Shown: positions 36,122 through 45,766, numbered from the stretch's first letter. The stretch is 64,000 nucleotides of DNA from Nitrospira sp. BO4 (GCA_030144965.1 JAMPUU010000012.1:620001-684000); one strand, 5' to 3'. A program made the numbers and translations. The notes: a model not told the origin generated them from the sequence alone.

Positions 36122-36856
36122 TTACATGAACTTCATGAACTTGTCTTTCGCCTCGTCCATCACTTGAGCGGTGATGGTCGACACCCCACGTTCCTTTGCC
36201 AGACGTTCGATCTCTTTTCGGGCCATAGGTCGGATAAAGTCCGGAATGTTTTCGAGCCGCTGTTCGGCCTCCCGTGACCACGTCATGCCGTTGGGAGAAT
36301 CACTCTTCGAGTCGTCCATGACTTGGAGCGTGATGGTCTTGAACCCGTGCTTGCGCGCGTACGTCTCGACACTGCCTTGGACCATTGGTTTGACAAAGGC
36401 AGGCAGCCGATCAAGTTTTTCCTTGGCATCGGGTGTCCAGGTGAACTCGGAAGATTCGGCGTTGGTGCCGTTCTCGGGCTTACCGCCGGCTGTCAGGCCC
36501 ATCTCAGCTACCATTGCCGAGAACGGACAGCCACTCGCTTTCTCAGGAGCTTTCGCCGGTGACGCTGCTGTCGTGGACACAGCCGGCGCACTCTGAGTTT
36601 GCTTGGTTGCGGTGGGAGCCGCTTGACCGTTTCCCGCTAAAGCGCGTAAACCTTCCATAGAGGCCGCCGGCTCTGCCCGCGCTCCCAGTTTCAACCCCAA
36701 GGCATTCATCATGTTCGTTTCGCCGGCATTGGTCACCATCGAAAACTTCGCGTTACAAGACGGACAGGCGAAAAAGACTCCGAGCGAGCCTTCCTCTGGT
36801 TTTTCAACCTTTTCGAGCCCCATATAGGTTTCGCAGTTGATGCATACAAATTTCAT
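36122..36856 (-). CDS. Zinc-ribbon plus two PCP_red modules
   Basis: This is a 244-residue protein. The N-terminus MKFVCINCETYMG with FACPSCNAKFS (CxxC...CxxC) looks like a small metal-binding ribbon. A low-complexity A/T/P linker (about residues 65-110) and a CPFSAMVAEMGL stretch lead to two PCP_red modules: WTPDAKEKLDRLPAFVKPMV and WSREAEQRLENIPDFIRPMA. The modules match those of the four-module protein at 21-22 kb. No enzyme part is present. It is followed by a strong terminator, so it is probably a single-gene unit. Confidence 0.72.
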   Translation of the reverse strand: MKFVCINCETYMGLEKVEKPEEGSLGVFFACPSCNAKFSMVTNAGETNMMNALGLKLGARAEPAASMEGLRALAGNGQAAPTATKQTQSAPAVSTTAASPAKAPEKASGCPFSAMVAEMGLTAGGKPENGTNAESSEFTWTPDAKEKLDRLPAFVKPMVQGSVETYARKHGFKTITLQVMDDSKSDSPNGMTWSREAEQRLENIPDFIRPMARKEIERLAKERGVSTITAQVMDEAKDKFMKFM

Positions 36857-37033
36857 ATAGACTCCTGTTCCAGCGATCCGCGAAAACTTGCTTCAAGGCT
36901 ACGCTATCACACGGATTTTCGGTGAGTCAAATTACTGAGAGGCGCGGGAGGAAGGCAGGCAATTCCAAATTCTGGACTGATAAGACTAGGAGGCTGCCGC
37001 AGTATCTCAGGGGGCTCGCGCGGATAGTCGAAT

Positions 37034-38881
37034 CTAGATCGAATACTGGAAGATCGGTTTCGCCCCGATGGCTTGAGCGAGAACACCCCGACGCTTCAGT
37101 TCTTCGAGGATGCGAGCAGTCGCTGCGTCGAAATCCGTGGGGCCGCTGAGGACCACATCGGTATTTGGCGGGGGCTCCTCTTCGGACTTGCTCATGTGAA
37201 CGGCGATGACCGGCGCGGGATGGACAAGGGTCCTGATCGCCTGTGCGGCTTCTCGAAAGGCAAGGCCAAAGGGGTTCGTGGTGGAGACGATGATGAGGCC
37301 GGTGTCGGTGAGGAGTCGCGCCACTTCGCCATAGCGCCGAGCCATTTCCGTCGTTTGTCCCCGCTCTTCTTCACTCAAATCCGCGTCAAGCCCACGGCGA
37401 AGATTTTCCCCATCCAACAAGTACGCGTGACGCCCATCCGCCACGAGACGGCCTTCGAGCTTTCTGGCCAGGAATGATTTTCCGGTATGCCTCCCCCCGG
37501 TGATCAGAACCACCGCCGCTCGATGACCATACTGTTGCGCACGATCCTCAACCGTCACTTCGCCTTTGACCCAGGCGAAGTCGCGGCGTCTGGCTTCTTC
37601 GCGGAGGAACTCCTGATCGTCGTGGACCAATTCGGTGATGATTCCGCCGCCGGCAATATCGTATTCGTCGACCAGGACGAAACGTCCGGTCGCTTCGAAC
37701 GACGCGGACAGATCGAACGCGACCGGAGCTTTTGTGCGCAAGGTCAGTTCTGCCACTTGGTTCTTGTTGATCGTACTGCTGCCCTGTTGCTGGGCCAGAT
37801 CCATCGTGTCGATAATCCGATGAATCGAGGCTACTTCGCAGTCCACTTCCTTGGTCGCCACTCGCAAGAGATATTTGCGGCCCTTTTCCAACGGCCGCTT
37901 GCCGAGCCAGAAGAGATTGGCACGAAACGCAGTCGACACTAGGGGCAAGTGTGCCTGAAGTGAGGCAACCTCTCCCCGCTCCACGAAGATCTGTTCGTCG
38001 AGCGTCACCCCGATGGACTGTCCTGCCTGCCCTTCGGTCGGTTGCGGCTCAATATTGAAGGCTTCCACCGTCCGGATCGTGGCCCGCTTATTGGACGGCG
38101 AGAAGATGAGGTGATCGCCGACCTTCAGGCGTCCAGAGACAATGCGGCCGGTGATGATCCGGCGGGCGTCGAATTTATACACATCCTGCACCGGCAATCG
38201 GAGAGGCTGTTCCGAACGAGCGGCTTCTTTCTGGAACGCGCTGAGCGTTTCCAAAACGGTGGGTCCGCTGTACCATGACATCTGCCCGCTACGATTGGCG
38301 ATGTTGTCGCCGAGCTTGGCGCTTACAGGAATGAACTGCGACGGCACGGCTTTGAACTGTCCCAGGAATTCCCGATATTCCTTCTCGATTCCCTCAAACA
38401 CGTCCTGCCGGTACCCGACCAGATCCATCTTGTTGACGACCACAGCAAACTGCCTGACGCCCAGGAGCGACAGCAGGTAGCCGTGCTTCTTCGACTGTTC
38501 TTTGACTCCTTCCAACGCATCGATGAGCAACAGTGCGGCTTCTGCGCGTGCCGCCCCGGAAATCATGTTCTTGAGGAATTCTTTGTGCCCCGGGGCGTCG
38601 ATGATGATGTACTGCCGGCCCTTCCACATAAAAAAGGTGCGGGCTGTGTCGATCGTGATTCCCTGCTCCTGCTCTTCGAGGAAGGCATCAAAGAGGAACG
38701 CGTATTCGAATTCCTTCCCCTGCTGGCGACAGATGGCCTGGACCTTCTCCAGCTTGCCGTCGGGGAGTGAGCCGGTATCGGCGTAGAGTCGGCCCAGCAA
38801 GGTAGACTTGCCATGATCCACATGGCCGACGATCACAATATTGAGATTTTCGGATGGTTTGGTCGTCTCGTTCATGGTCAC
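37034..38881 (-). CDS. cysNC: Sulfate adenylyltransferase subunit 1 fused to APS kinase-like domain
   Basis: This is a 615-residue fusion. Residues 12-430 are CysN, an EF-Tu-like GTPase: [36 protein letters not shown] hydrolysis powers sulfate activation by CysD. From about residue 445 an APS-kinase-like domain follows ([36 protein letters not shown]). Its P-loop is GGRHTGKS instead of the usual GLSGSGKS, and the usual F-S-x-x-D-R-x-E-N-x-R-R motif is replaced by [15 protein letters not shown]. The kinase may thus be weak or altered. Its start overlaps cysD (ATGA). Confidence 0.88.
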   Translation of the reverse strand: MTMNETTKPSENLNIVIVGHVDHGKSTLLGRLYADTGSLPDGKLEKVQAICRQQGKEFEYAFLFDAFLEEQEQGITIDTARTFFMWKGRQYIIIDAPGHKEFLKNMISGAARAEAALLLIDALEGVKEQSKKHGYLLSLLGVRQFAVVVNKMDLVGYRQDVFEGIEKEYREFLGQFKAVPSQFIPVSAKLGDNIANRSGQMSWYSGPTVLETLSAFQKEAARSEQPLRLPVQDVYKFDARRIITGRIVSGRLKVGDHLIFSPSNKRATIRTVEAFNIEPQPTEGQAGQSIGVTLDEQIFVERGEVASLQAHLPLVSTAFRANLFWLGKRPLEKGRKYLLRVATKEVDCEVASIHRIIDTMDLAQQQGSSTINKNQVAELTLRTKAPVAFDLSASFEATGRFVLVDEYDIAGGGIITELVHDDQEFLREEARRRDFAWVKGEVTVEDRAQQYGHRAAVVLITGGRHTGKSFLARKLEGRLVADGRHAYLLDGENLRRGLDADLSEEERGQTTEMARRYGEVARLLTDTGLIIVSTTNPFGLAFREAAQAIRTLVHPAPVIAVHMSKSEEEPPPNTDVVLSGPTDFDAATARILEELKRRGVLAQAIGAKPIFQYSI

Positions 38882-39675
38882 ATGTACCCATCTTTGCGCA
38901 GCAACTCCATCCCTCGACCTTCGTCCTGCGCCCGGCCCGATCGCTCAGCCACCGTGGTATGTCGGAGCTCTTCGATGATGTCGTCCACGTTCTTGGCGGT
39001 CGATTTGATCGGCGTGGTACAGGGTGCGCAGCCCAGGCTGCGATACCGCGTCCCGTCTCCCTTATCAAGATACAAGTCGATAAACGGAATATTTTCGAGT
39101 TTGATGTACTCCCAGATGTTGATCTCGGTCCAATCGAGGAGCGGATGGATCCGAATATGTGTGCCAGGCGGAAATGTCGTTTTGTATTGATCCCAGAGCT
39201 CCGGCGGTTGATCCCGAAAATCCCAGTCTCCGTGTTTATCACGCGGAGAGAAATAGCGCTCCTTCGCCCGTGTCCCCTCTTCATCGGCACGGACACCGAG
39301 GATCACGCCGGTGTACCCCTTGTTCTCCAGGAGTTGTTTGAGGCCGTTTGTCTTCAACGCGGTGCAACAGACCACTCGGCCCATCGTATGGTTCATGCCC
39401 GCCGCCAAGGCTTCCTTGTTTTGACCGACGACCAAATCCAGCCGCCATTCTCGGGCGAGCCGGTCACGGTACTCGATCATCGCCGGAATCTTATAGCTCG
39501 TGTCGACATGGAGGAGCGGAAAGGGCACATGCCCAAAGAATGCCTTGCGGGCAAGCCACAGCAGCACGGTTGAATCCTTGCCCATCGACCAGAGCATGGC
39601 AAGATTGTTGAAATGCTTATAGGCTTCCCGAAGGATATAGACGCTTTGATCTTCCAGTTGCCGAAGGTGCTTCAT
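38878..39675 (-). CDS. cysD: Sulfate adenylyltransferase subunit 2
   Basis: This is a 265-residue ATP-pyrophosphatase. The PP-loop is [18 protein letters not shown] (SxGKDS), followed by [18 protein letters not shown]. It also has [14 protein letters not shown] and the basic end [20 protein letters not shown]. With CysN it makes APS from ATP and sulfate. It overlaps the cysNC start by 4 nt and lies 23 nt after the TrpD2-like gene. Confidence 0.93.
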   Translation of the reverse strand: MKHLRQLEDQSVYILREAYKHFNNLAMLWSMGKDSTVLLWLARKAFFGHVPFPLLHVDTSYKIPAMIEYRDRLAREWRLDLVVGQNKEALAAGMNHTMGRVVCCTALKTNGLKQLLENKGYTGVILGVRADEEGTRAKERYFSPRDKHGDWDFRDQPPELWDQYKTTFPPGTHIRIHPLLDWTEINIWEYIKLENIPFIDLYLDKGDGTRYRSLGCAPCTTPIKSTAKNVDDIIEELRHTTVAERSGRAQDEGRGMELLRKDGYM

Positions 39676-39698
39676 GACTTGTCCTTCTGTCTCTTGTC

Positions 39699-40739
39699 CT
39701 ACGCTGCCACCGGCTCTTGCACTAAGTCTTCGAGCTTGCGTGCCGCCGCGCCTCCCTCAATGGCGGCGCGAACCGCCGGGAAACAAGCCGAAAGCGATTC
39801 CCCTTTACCCGACGCGTAGAGCAACATCGCCGCATTCATGAGCACCCACTCTCTCGGTCCACCCGGCACCTGGTTCCGAAGAATGCGCCGCAGCAGATCG
39901 GCCTCTTTGTGCCGCTGATCAGGAGGAAATCCCGCCATCTCCCGCGACGAGGCGAACGCCAATCCAAAGTCCTTCGCGGCTACGCCGAGCGGGGTGATGC
40001 GCTCGTTTCGCAATTCCAGGACTCTCGTGACCATCGATGCGGATAATTCCGGATCACCCTCGACACCGCGGATCACCAACGCTCTTCGACACCCGAGCAT
40101 ACGCAAGGCTTCAGCGGTCTTTTCGAAATGCGGCGGGTGCGACAATCCGACGACTTGAACCGCCGCGCGGGCCGGATTCAGCAGCCTGGCGATTGGATGA
40201 AAGATGTTTCTGACTCCGAGTTCCTGACGCATCTCTAGAAATCTGAAGATGGGCGGGTGGTACAGCCCGATATCCAGGTAGGCGAATCCTTTTCTGTTCA
40301 CATCTTCCGTCACCGTCTTGGGATCGGCATCGACCGGAATCCCCAAGGCTCTCAACACACCTGCACTGCCGGGTCGACCGGGAATACCGTCATACCCGTG
40401 CATGATGACTGATGCTCCAGCCGCAACGGCAATGATGGATGCAGCAACAATCGCGTGAAATGTGTCCTGTTTCCCGGCATAGGTCGGCACGTCAACGAGT
40501 GCCAAGTCTTTTGAGACAGCAAGGGGGAGCACATAGTGCCTGGCCGCGGCCGTCAAGGCCGCTAATTCCGTGACGGACTCCATCTTGAAACGCATGGCGA
40601 TGAGAAAGGCCCCAACTTGTGCCGGGGTCGCCTCTCCCTCGATCAACGCCTTCATCGCCTGCTTACACTCATCCCAGGTGAGGTCCTTGGAAACTTTTGG
40701 ACCCTTTGCAATCTTGGTAAGGAGATCTTGAAACGGCAT
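39699..40739 (-). CDS. TrpD2/YbiB-like phosphoribosyltransferase-fold protein in the cys operon
   Basis: This is a 346-residue protein with the anthranilate-phosphoribosyltransferase fold. A helical N-domain is present ([33 protein letters not shown]). The place of the PRPP loop (GTGGD) is taken by [16 protein letters not shown], so true TrpD activity is unlikely. [35 protein letters not shown] and [14 protein letters not shown] follow. TrpD2 relatives bind nucleic acids. Here it sits exactly between cysH (1 nt gap) and cysD (23 nt), which suggests a role connected with sulfate assimilation that I cannot specify. Confidence 0.72.
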   Translation of the reverse strand: MPFQDLLTKIAKGPKVSKDLTWDECKQAMKALIEGEATPAQVGAFLIAMRFKMESVTELAALTAAARHYVLPLAVSKDLALVDVPTYAGKQDTFHAIVAASIIAVAAGASVIMHGYDGIPGRPGSAGVLRALGIPVDADPKTVTEDVNRKGFAYLDIGLYHPPIFRFLEMRQELGVRNIFHPIARLLNPARAAVQVVGLSHPPHFEKTAEALRMLGCRRALVIRGVEGDPELSASMVTRVLELRNERITPLGVAAKDFGLAFASSREMAGFPPDQRHKEADLLRRILRNQVPGGPREWVLMNAAMLLYASGKGESLSACFPAVRAAIEGGAAARKLEDLVQEPVAA

Positions 40740-40740
40740 G

Positions 40741-41457
40741 TTATGACTTGTGCAGGCCGCACTCGGTTTTTGTAAAGTTTTTCCAACGGCCAGCCCGCGG
40801 ATCGTCGCCAGGCGCTACAGGAGCGGTGCAGTAGGTGCAACCGATGCTGGGATAGTTCTGATCATGCAGCGGGTTGTATGGGATTTCGTAGACCTTGATG
40901 TAGGTCCAGATGTCCGCCCAGGTCCATCGAGCCAACGGGTTGATTTTGACCAACTCGAATTTCTGATCCCACTCGATTAAGCCGGCATTCGCTCGGGACG
41001 GCGCCTGGTCCCGCCTGATTCCGGTTATCCATGCCTCATACCCTTGTAGCACACGGGCCAGTGGTTCGACCTTGCGCAACCGGCAGCACTGGTCAGGGTC
41101 TCGTGTCCACAGCGCGTCACCGTAGCTCTCCGCTTGTTGTTGTGGAGTCAGCAACGACTTCACCTGGATAACCTGCGCGGATTGAAGTCCGTATCGCTCG
41201 ATCACGCGATCCCGTGTGGCATAGGTTTCGGGAAACAAGAAATCGGTATCGAGGTAGAACAACGGCACCGAGGGATCGATGCGGTGCACCATATCGACCA
41301 GGATCACATCTTCCGCTCCAAAGCTGCAGGCGAGAATAATTTTCTGCGCATATCGTTCGATAGCAGCCGCCAGCACGTCTTGGGGCTGCTTCGTCTCGAA
41401 AGTCGTACCCCAGGTTTGGAGTTCCGCAATGAATTCGGAATGCCCATTCCCAACCAT
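40741..41457 (-). CDS. cysH: Adenylyl-sulfate reductase (CysH family, Fe-S type)
   Basis: This is a 238-residue protein. It has the PP-loop-like CSFGAEDVILVDM, FYLDTDFLFPETY, and RDQAPSRANAGLIEWD. The cysteine pairs C124-C125 (CCRLRKVEPL) and C207-x2-C210 (CTYCTAPV) are the [4Fe-4S] set of APS-preferring enzymes rather than of E. coli-type PAPS reductases. A catalytic cysteine lies near the C-terminus (KTECGLHKS). It reduces APS to sulfite. It starts 18 nt after the sulfite reductase stop. Confidence 0.93.
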   Translation of the reverse strand: MVGNGHSEFIAELQTWGTTFETKQPQDVLAAAIERYAQKIILACSFGAEDVILVDMVHRIDPSVPLFYLDTDFLFPETYATRDRVIERYGLQSAQVIQVKSLLTPQQQAESYGDALWTRDPDQCCRLRKVEPLARVLQGYEAWITGIRRDQAPSRANAGLIEWDQKFELVKINPLARWTWADIWTYIKVYEIPYNPLHDQNYPSIGCTYCTAPVAPGDDPRAGRWKNFTKTECGLHKS

Positions 41458-41474
41458 AAGGAAATCAGACCCCT

Positions 41475-43958
41475 TTATCCTTCGACCTTCTCGACCAGGA
41501 TCCGATAATGCGACGCTTCCGGTTCCAGCGCCTCTTGGATCAGCACCTTATGCCCCTCATTCTTGAGGCTCATTGGTACGTTCTTGATCGGCTCACCCGC
41601 ATCGAGCCACACTTCAAGCTTCTCACCTGCGTCCATCATTTCAAGCTTGAGCTTGGTCTTCACAAAGTTCATCGGACAGGCGACGCCACGTAGATCGTAC
41701 ACCGGAGCGCCGGTTGGAATTGGAACAGCCGGTTTGGTCTCAGTCGGTGCCGGCAAGACCGGAGGTTTCTCTTCCTTCGCAGCCGACAACTTGAGATCCT
41801 TTCCCATTTGATCCGTCGCCGCGCGACAAGCATCGACGAACGTCTTGGCGAACGCCATTTTTTCACGCGCCGATTCAGCCGATGTCTCCTTCGGACCTAG
41901 ATCACCGACCTTCTTGTTGAGGTCTCGATAGATGGACGGCACGACTCCCTTTTGGGCAATCCTACTGTCGAATTCACTGAATGTCTCGGAGTCCGTCGAT
42001 GGCTCCAGGCCTTCGGTCACCAGGAGAGCCTTGGCTGCTGCCAATACTGCCCTGTAGGACTTGTTCACAGACACGGAATATTGATGCTTCTCAACCAGCA
42101 GTTTCCCTTGATAGAGTTCCTGGTCGGCTTCTAGGATGCCGTTTTCGATCATCTCAAGTGCACCGCCGGCACATTCACCGGGGCCGAGATCTTCAAGGAT
42201 AAATTCTTCTTCCCCTTCCCAGTCGTAATAGAACGTGGGGTCTTCCTGATAGGACGGCACGATGGTGTAGGGAATCAACTCGTCCTTCAGTTTGCTCTTC
42301 CCCGCTCGGGTGATGAACTTGGGCAAACTCTCGTTCGGTTGTCGATCGCGCCGGTACACATCGATGAGATGAGAGATGGCCGCCGGGACTGCCTTCGCGG
42401 GCAACTTCACGGTCATTTGACCGATCTTGGCGGTGCCGTTTACCGAGCCACCGAGATGCAATTCATAGTGCGGCGCGACGTGATCGCCGAGTCGCTTTCC
42501 GACTCCATGCAGCCCGATCGTCGAAATGTGATGCTGCGCGCAGGAGTTATGGCATCCGCTGATCTTCACGCTCACATCCTGGAGGTCTTCCGGAACACGG
42601 CCGGCTGGAAACACCTCAGCCAGAGCTCGTGCGAGGCCTTTCGATGATGTGATACCCAAACCGCAGGTATCGGTTCCGGGACAGGCAATAATGTCTTCCA
42701 CCAGTTCAGCGCCGGGATCCGCCAGGCCGCGGGAGGCCAGATCGTCGTAGAGATGTGAGGTCAGATCTGCGGGAACCCATCGGATCACCAGATTCTGGTT
42801 GATAGTGGTGCGCAGATTGCCGTTCGAATACCGTTCGGCCAGATCTGCGACGAATACCATCTGTTCGGCCGTGATATCTCCCATGAACAATTTGATGGCC
42901 GCCGTGACATACCCATCCTGTTTCTGTTTCACAACGTTGGTTCGTTTCCACATCTCAAAGGGCGTCTCGCGGTCGATCGAGTGGGCCCCATTGCCATTTC
43001 CGTTTCCATTGGCCGTGCCGTTGCGGCTCGGCATGATGAGAGGCGGAGGTTCATCCGGATGCTGAAGTAGGGTCAACGGCTCGTTCCTGGGAAGCGCATA
43101 TCCCATCGCGACGTAGGCGGCCTCCCAACGTCTTTTGAATTCCTCAAAGCCCAGTTTGTCGATCACGAACTTCATACGGGCTTTGTTTCGATTTTTTCGA
43201 TTGCCGAGGGTATCGAAGACTTTAATGATGGCTTCGATGCTGGGAATCAGCTCCTCCATTGGAGTAAATTCTCGGAGAAGTTGGGCGACCCGCGGAGCAG
43301 AGCCTAAGCCCCCGCCGGCTACCATCCGAAATCCGATCACCCCGTCCGCTCGTCTGACCGCGAGTAACCCGATATCGTGAATGGGCGTGAGGGCGCAATC
43401 GTGCTTGCAACCGGAAAAGGCGATCTTAAACTTGCGAGGCAAGCTTTGATTCAAGGGATTGCGCAGCAAGTGATAGGCCACGGTCTTCGCGTACGGAGTG
43501 ACATCGAACACTTCGCCTTGGCATACACCGGCCAGATGGCAAGCCGTGACGTTCCTCACGGTATTGGCGCAGGCTTCCCTGGTGGTCAGCCCGACTTCGG
43601 CCAATCCTCGCATGATGGTTGGCACATCCTTCAGTTCCACGAAATGCATCTGAATGTCTTGTCTCGTCGTCACATGACCGACTCCGGTGGCATAGCGATC
43701 GGCGAGTTCCGCCACCCGACGGAGCTGATTCGCGGTAATGCCGCCAAAGGGAATTTTAATGCGTACCATCTGCACGCCAGGTTGACGCTGGCCATAAATG
43801 CCGTATTGGAGACGAAAGGGCTTAAACAGATCTGTGGAGACGTCTCCGGCCAATGTCCGTAGCGCTTCAGCCTCGAATGTTTCGATTTCCTCCCGGATCG
43901 CAGACGGGATCGGATTCGTCACAATCGTAGGGATGCTGAGGGATTCAACCTGGTTCAT
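41475..43958 (-). CDS. Tandem-site sulfite/nitrite reductase fused to TusA domain
   Basis: This is an 827-residue protein. Two SiR/NiR halves are seen: residues 45-290 and 335-545. Each half carries the sirohaem/[4Fe-4S] signature C-x5-C...C-x3-C: C140/C146/C184/C188 and C426/C432/C469/C473. Usual family members keep it only in the second half. A helical region (about residues 600-720) follows, then a proline-rich linker and a TusA-like domain (residues 752-827; VYDLRGVACPMNFVKTKLKL, catalytic Cys in ACPM). It reduces sulfite to sulfide, and the TusA unit may carry the sulfur onward. It is the second gene of the operon behind an Rrf2 regulator. Confidence 0.85.
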   Translation of the reverse strand: MNQVESLSIPTIVTNPIPSAIREEIETFEAEALRTLAGDVSTDLFKPFRLQYGIYGQRQPGVQMVRIKIPFGGITANQLRRVAELADRYATGVGHVTTRQDIQMHFVELKDVPTIMRGLAEVGLTTREACANTVRNVTACHLAGVCQGEVFDVTPYAKTVAYHLLRNPLNQSLPRKFKIAFSGCKHDCALTPIHDIGLLAVRRADGVIGFRMVAGGGLGSAPRVAQLLREFTPMEELIPSIEAIIKVFDTLGNRKNRNKARMKFVIDKLGFEEFKRRWEAAYVAMGYALPRNEPLTLLQHPDEPPPLIMPSRNGTANGNGNGNGAHSIDRETPFEMWKRTNVVKQKQDGYVTAAIKLFMGDITAEQMVFVADLAERYSNGNLRTTINQNLVIRWVPADLTSHLYDDLASRGLADPGAELVEDIIACPGTDTCGLGITSSKGLARALAEVFPAGRVPEDLQDVSVKISGCHNSCAQHHISTIGLHGVGKRLGDHVAPHYELHLGGSVNGTAKIGQMTVKLPAKAVPAAISHLIDVYRRDRQPNESLPKFITRAGKSKLKDELIPYTIVPSYQEDPTFYYDWEGEEEFILEDLGPGECAGGALEMIENGILEADQELYQGKLLVEKHQYSVSVNKSYRAVLAAAKALLVTEGLEPSTDSETFSEFDSRIAQKGVVPSIYRDLNKKVGDLGPKETSAESAREKMAFAKTFVDACRAATDQMGKDLKLSAAKEEKPPVLPAPTETKPAVPIPTGAPVYDLRGVACPMNFVKTKLKLEMMDAGEKLEVWLDAGEPIKNVPMSLKNEGHKVLIQEALEPEASHYRILVEKVEG

Positions 43959-43998
43959 CTTTATCTCCTTGCCTCATCAGAAAGCAGCCTTCGCATCA

Positions 43999-44448
43999 TC
44001 AGATGTGGTACATGGGGTTACGTTGAGCGTCAATCGTCCGTTGACGCGTCGCCAATTGCTCGATCGTGATGCCCTCAAGGACTTTCCGTTCCGCTTGTTG
44101 CACTTGATCCCAAACATCGCCGAGCAGAAGTTCGGGCTTTGCCGCATGCCGATCGCGTGTTCGCAGACCAACACTTGATCGCTGGAAGACTGGCCCCTCC
44201 AACGCTTCGAAGATATCCGCAATCGACATGGCCGCTGGCTCATGTGTCAGGAGATACCCCCCTTGAGCGCCTCGGTGGCTTTCTACTAAGCCAGCATTCT
44301 TCAGCGTATGGAGGACCTGCTCAAGAAAGCGGACCGGAATCCCTTGCCGTCTCGCGATGGTTCGCGCTTGAATGGGAGATTCTTTCGCATTGATCGCAAG
44401 GTCAACTGCAGCCATAATTCCATACGTTGCACGTTTCGACACGTTCAT
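43999..44448 (-). CDS. Rrf2-family transcriptional regulator
   Basis: This 149-residue protein has the Rrf2 winged helix: MNVSKRATYGIMAAVDLAIN, ARTIARRQGIPVRFLEQVLH, NAGLVESHRGAQGGYLL. The cysteines that hold an Fe-S cluster in IscR/NsrR are absent, so it is closer to CymR/CysR-type regulators that sense cysteine supply. It is the first gene before sulfite reductase (40 nt gap), so it probably controls the cys operon and itself. An inverted repeat lies 8 nt before its start. Confidence 0.82.
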   Translation of the reverse strand: MNVSKRATYGIMAAVDLAINAKESPIQARTIARRQGIPVRFLEQVLHTLKNAGLVESHRGAQGGYLLTHEPAAMSIADIFEALEGPVFQRSSVGLRTRDRHAAKPELLLGDVWDQVQQAERKVLEGITIEQLATRQRTIDAQRNPMYHI

Positions 44449-44456
44449 TCTTCATT

Positions 44457-44470
44457 ATTCCGGTAGGAAT
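44457..44470. promoter_or_regulatory. Candidate Rrf2 operator
   Basis: ATTCC-GGTA-GGAAT is a perfect 5-bp inverted repeat 8 nt upstream of the rrf2 start. Its location and ATTCC/GGAAT character resemble sites of CymR-type regulators. Autoregulation is inferred, not shown. Confidence 0.4.
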
Positions 44471-44747
44471 TCTGCAATGATCTATACCTGCTCACGGCAC
44501 AGTCTGTCAAGATCGACGCCGACGCATACGTAGTTCCAATGCACCTCTTCCCGAATATTCAGGCTGTATAATTTGTCGTCAAAACCTATTCCCCGTACAA
44601 AACCAGAAATCATTCCACGGATCGTCCGTTTTATACCGGCAAAGGCATGAGGGAAGCTGCTTGGCAGGCAGCCATGCCCCGTAAAATCAGATTGACATCG
44701 TGTACGCCCTACGCAATAATCCGCCCTCTTCTTCGCGTGGTGCCTTC

Positions 44748-45335
44748 ATGCCAGTGCCGTCATCCGGATATACTATTCTTTTGCTTACGACCGATGCGGC
44801 TGTACAGGCACAGGTCAGACAGATATTTAAGGATGCTTCCATTTCCGTCGCTCGGGACATCACAACGCTTCAGAAGGAAGTGTCACGGCATCAGTTCGAT
44901 GTGGTCGTCGTGGAGTCGCGAAGCGGACAAGAGCCGGCGAGCGCGCTTCAGGATCACCTTGACGCATCTCACACACTTTTTATCCATGGCTCGCGTGCTG
45001 CCCTGCGAAAGACGCTGAAAATGGTCCAGCTGATGAATTCACCGAGCAGTCTGCATCAGAGCAAACCTCGCGATGGGTCCCTGGAGAGTTACTTGGAGGT
45101 GAAAATGGCGGAATTCGTGAAAGGGATGCGGAATGGATCGGCCAGAAATCTTCATCCGATCCTGATTTCTGCCGTGGAACGCCCACTCATTACTTCGGCT
45201 CTCCGGGAAACGCGAGGTAATCAGATACAAGCAGCTGAACTGTTGGGACTCAACCGCAATACGTTGCGAAAAAAGATCGTTGAGCTGCATATCCCCCTGA
45301 AACAGACGAAAATGAAAACGAATCGGAATGCTTGA
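44748..45335 (+). CDS. Fis-like HTH protein with degenerate receiver domain
   Basis: This is a 195-residue protein. ATG 44748 starts MPVPSSGYTILLLTTDAAVQ; a GTG 48 nt earlier is less likely. The N-terminal 100 residues look like a response-regulator receiver (ILLLTTDAAVQAQVRQIF, FDVVVVESRSG) but lack the acidic pair and the phospho-aspartate. A C-terminal Fis-type helix-turn-helix follows, ALRETRGNQIQAAELLGLNR with NTLRKKIVELHI. This resembles NtrC-family regulators without the AAA+ domain. It may bind DNA near sigma-54 or rRNA promoters; targets are unknown. Confidence 0.75.
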   Translation: MPVPSSGYTILLLTTDAAVQAQVRQIFKDASISVARDITTLQKEVSRHQFDVVVVESRSGQEPASALQDHLDASHTLFIHGSRAALRKTLKMVQLMNSPSSLHQSKPRDGSLESYLEVKMAEFVKGMRNGSARNLHPILISAVERPLITSALRETRGNQIQAAELLGLNRNTLRKKIVELHIPLKQTKMKTNRNA

Positions 45336-45407
45336 ACAGATGTGTCAGCGAAGTGCCGCTGGAATCACGTTCCATATTTCTCTCAACACTCATTAAGGAG
45401 GGACACC

Positions 45408-45680
45408 ATGACAAAGGAAGAGCTGATCGCCAAGATGGCCGCTTCGGCGGGAATCACCAAAGTTGCGGCGGGAACTGCCCTTCAAGCTTTTACCGGAGCG
45501 GTCACTTCCTCGCTGAAAAAGGGGCAGCGCGTCTCCCTTGTCAATTTTGGCACCTTTACGATCTCAAAGCGGAAAGCTCGAATGGGAAGAAACCCACGAA
45601 CCGGCGAATCACTCCGAATTCCAGCGGCGAAGGTCCCGAAGTTTTCAGCCGGGAAAGAGCTTCGTTCTGCCGTGAAGTAA
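45408..45680 (+). CDS. hup: HU-family DNA-binding protein
   Basis: This is a 90-residue protein after AAGGAGGG. It has the MTKEELIAKMAASAGITKVA dimer helices, the DNA-binding arm FGTFTISKRKARMGRNPRTG, and the end FSAGKELRSAVK. HU compacts DNA as dimers. It is followed by a strong terminator, so the unit is single-gene. A second HU/IHF gene is at 22.2 kb. Confidence 0.92.
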   Translation: MTKEELIAKMAASAGITKVAAGTALQAFTGAVTSSLKKGQRVSLVNFGTFTISKRKARMGRNPRTGESLRIPAAKVPKFSAGKELRSAVK

Positions 45681-45713
45681 TATTCGTCGACCGAAGAGTG
45701 CCCAACGGTCAAA

Positions 45714-45766
45714 AAAGAGAAGGGAGCGTTTCCTCTAGAAGGAATGCTCCCTTCTCTTTCGTTTTC
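45714..45766 (+). terminator. Rho-independent terminator after hup
   Basis: AAAGAGAAGGGAGC (45714-45727) pairs with GCTCCCTTCTCTTT (45746-45759), with a second inner stem TCC/GGA, followed by CGTTTTC. It is a strong stem with a U-rich end. Confidence 0.85.
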
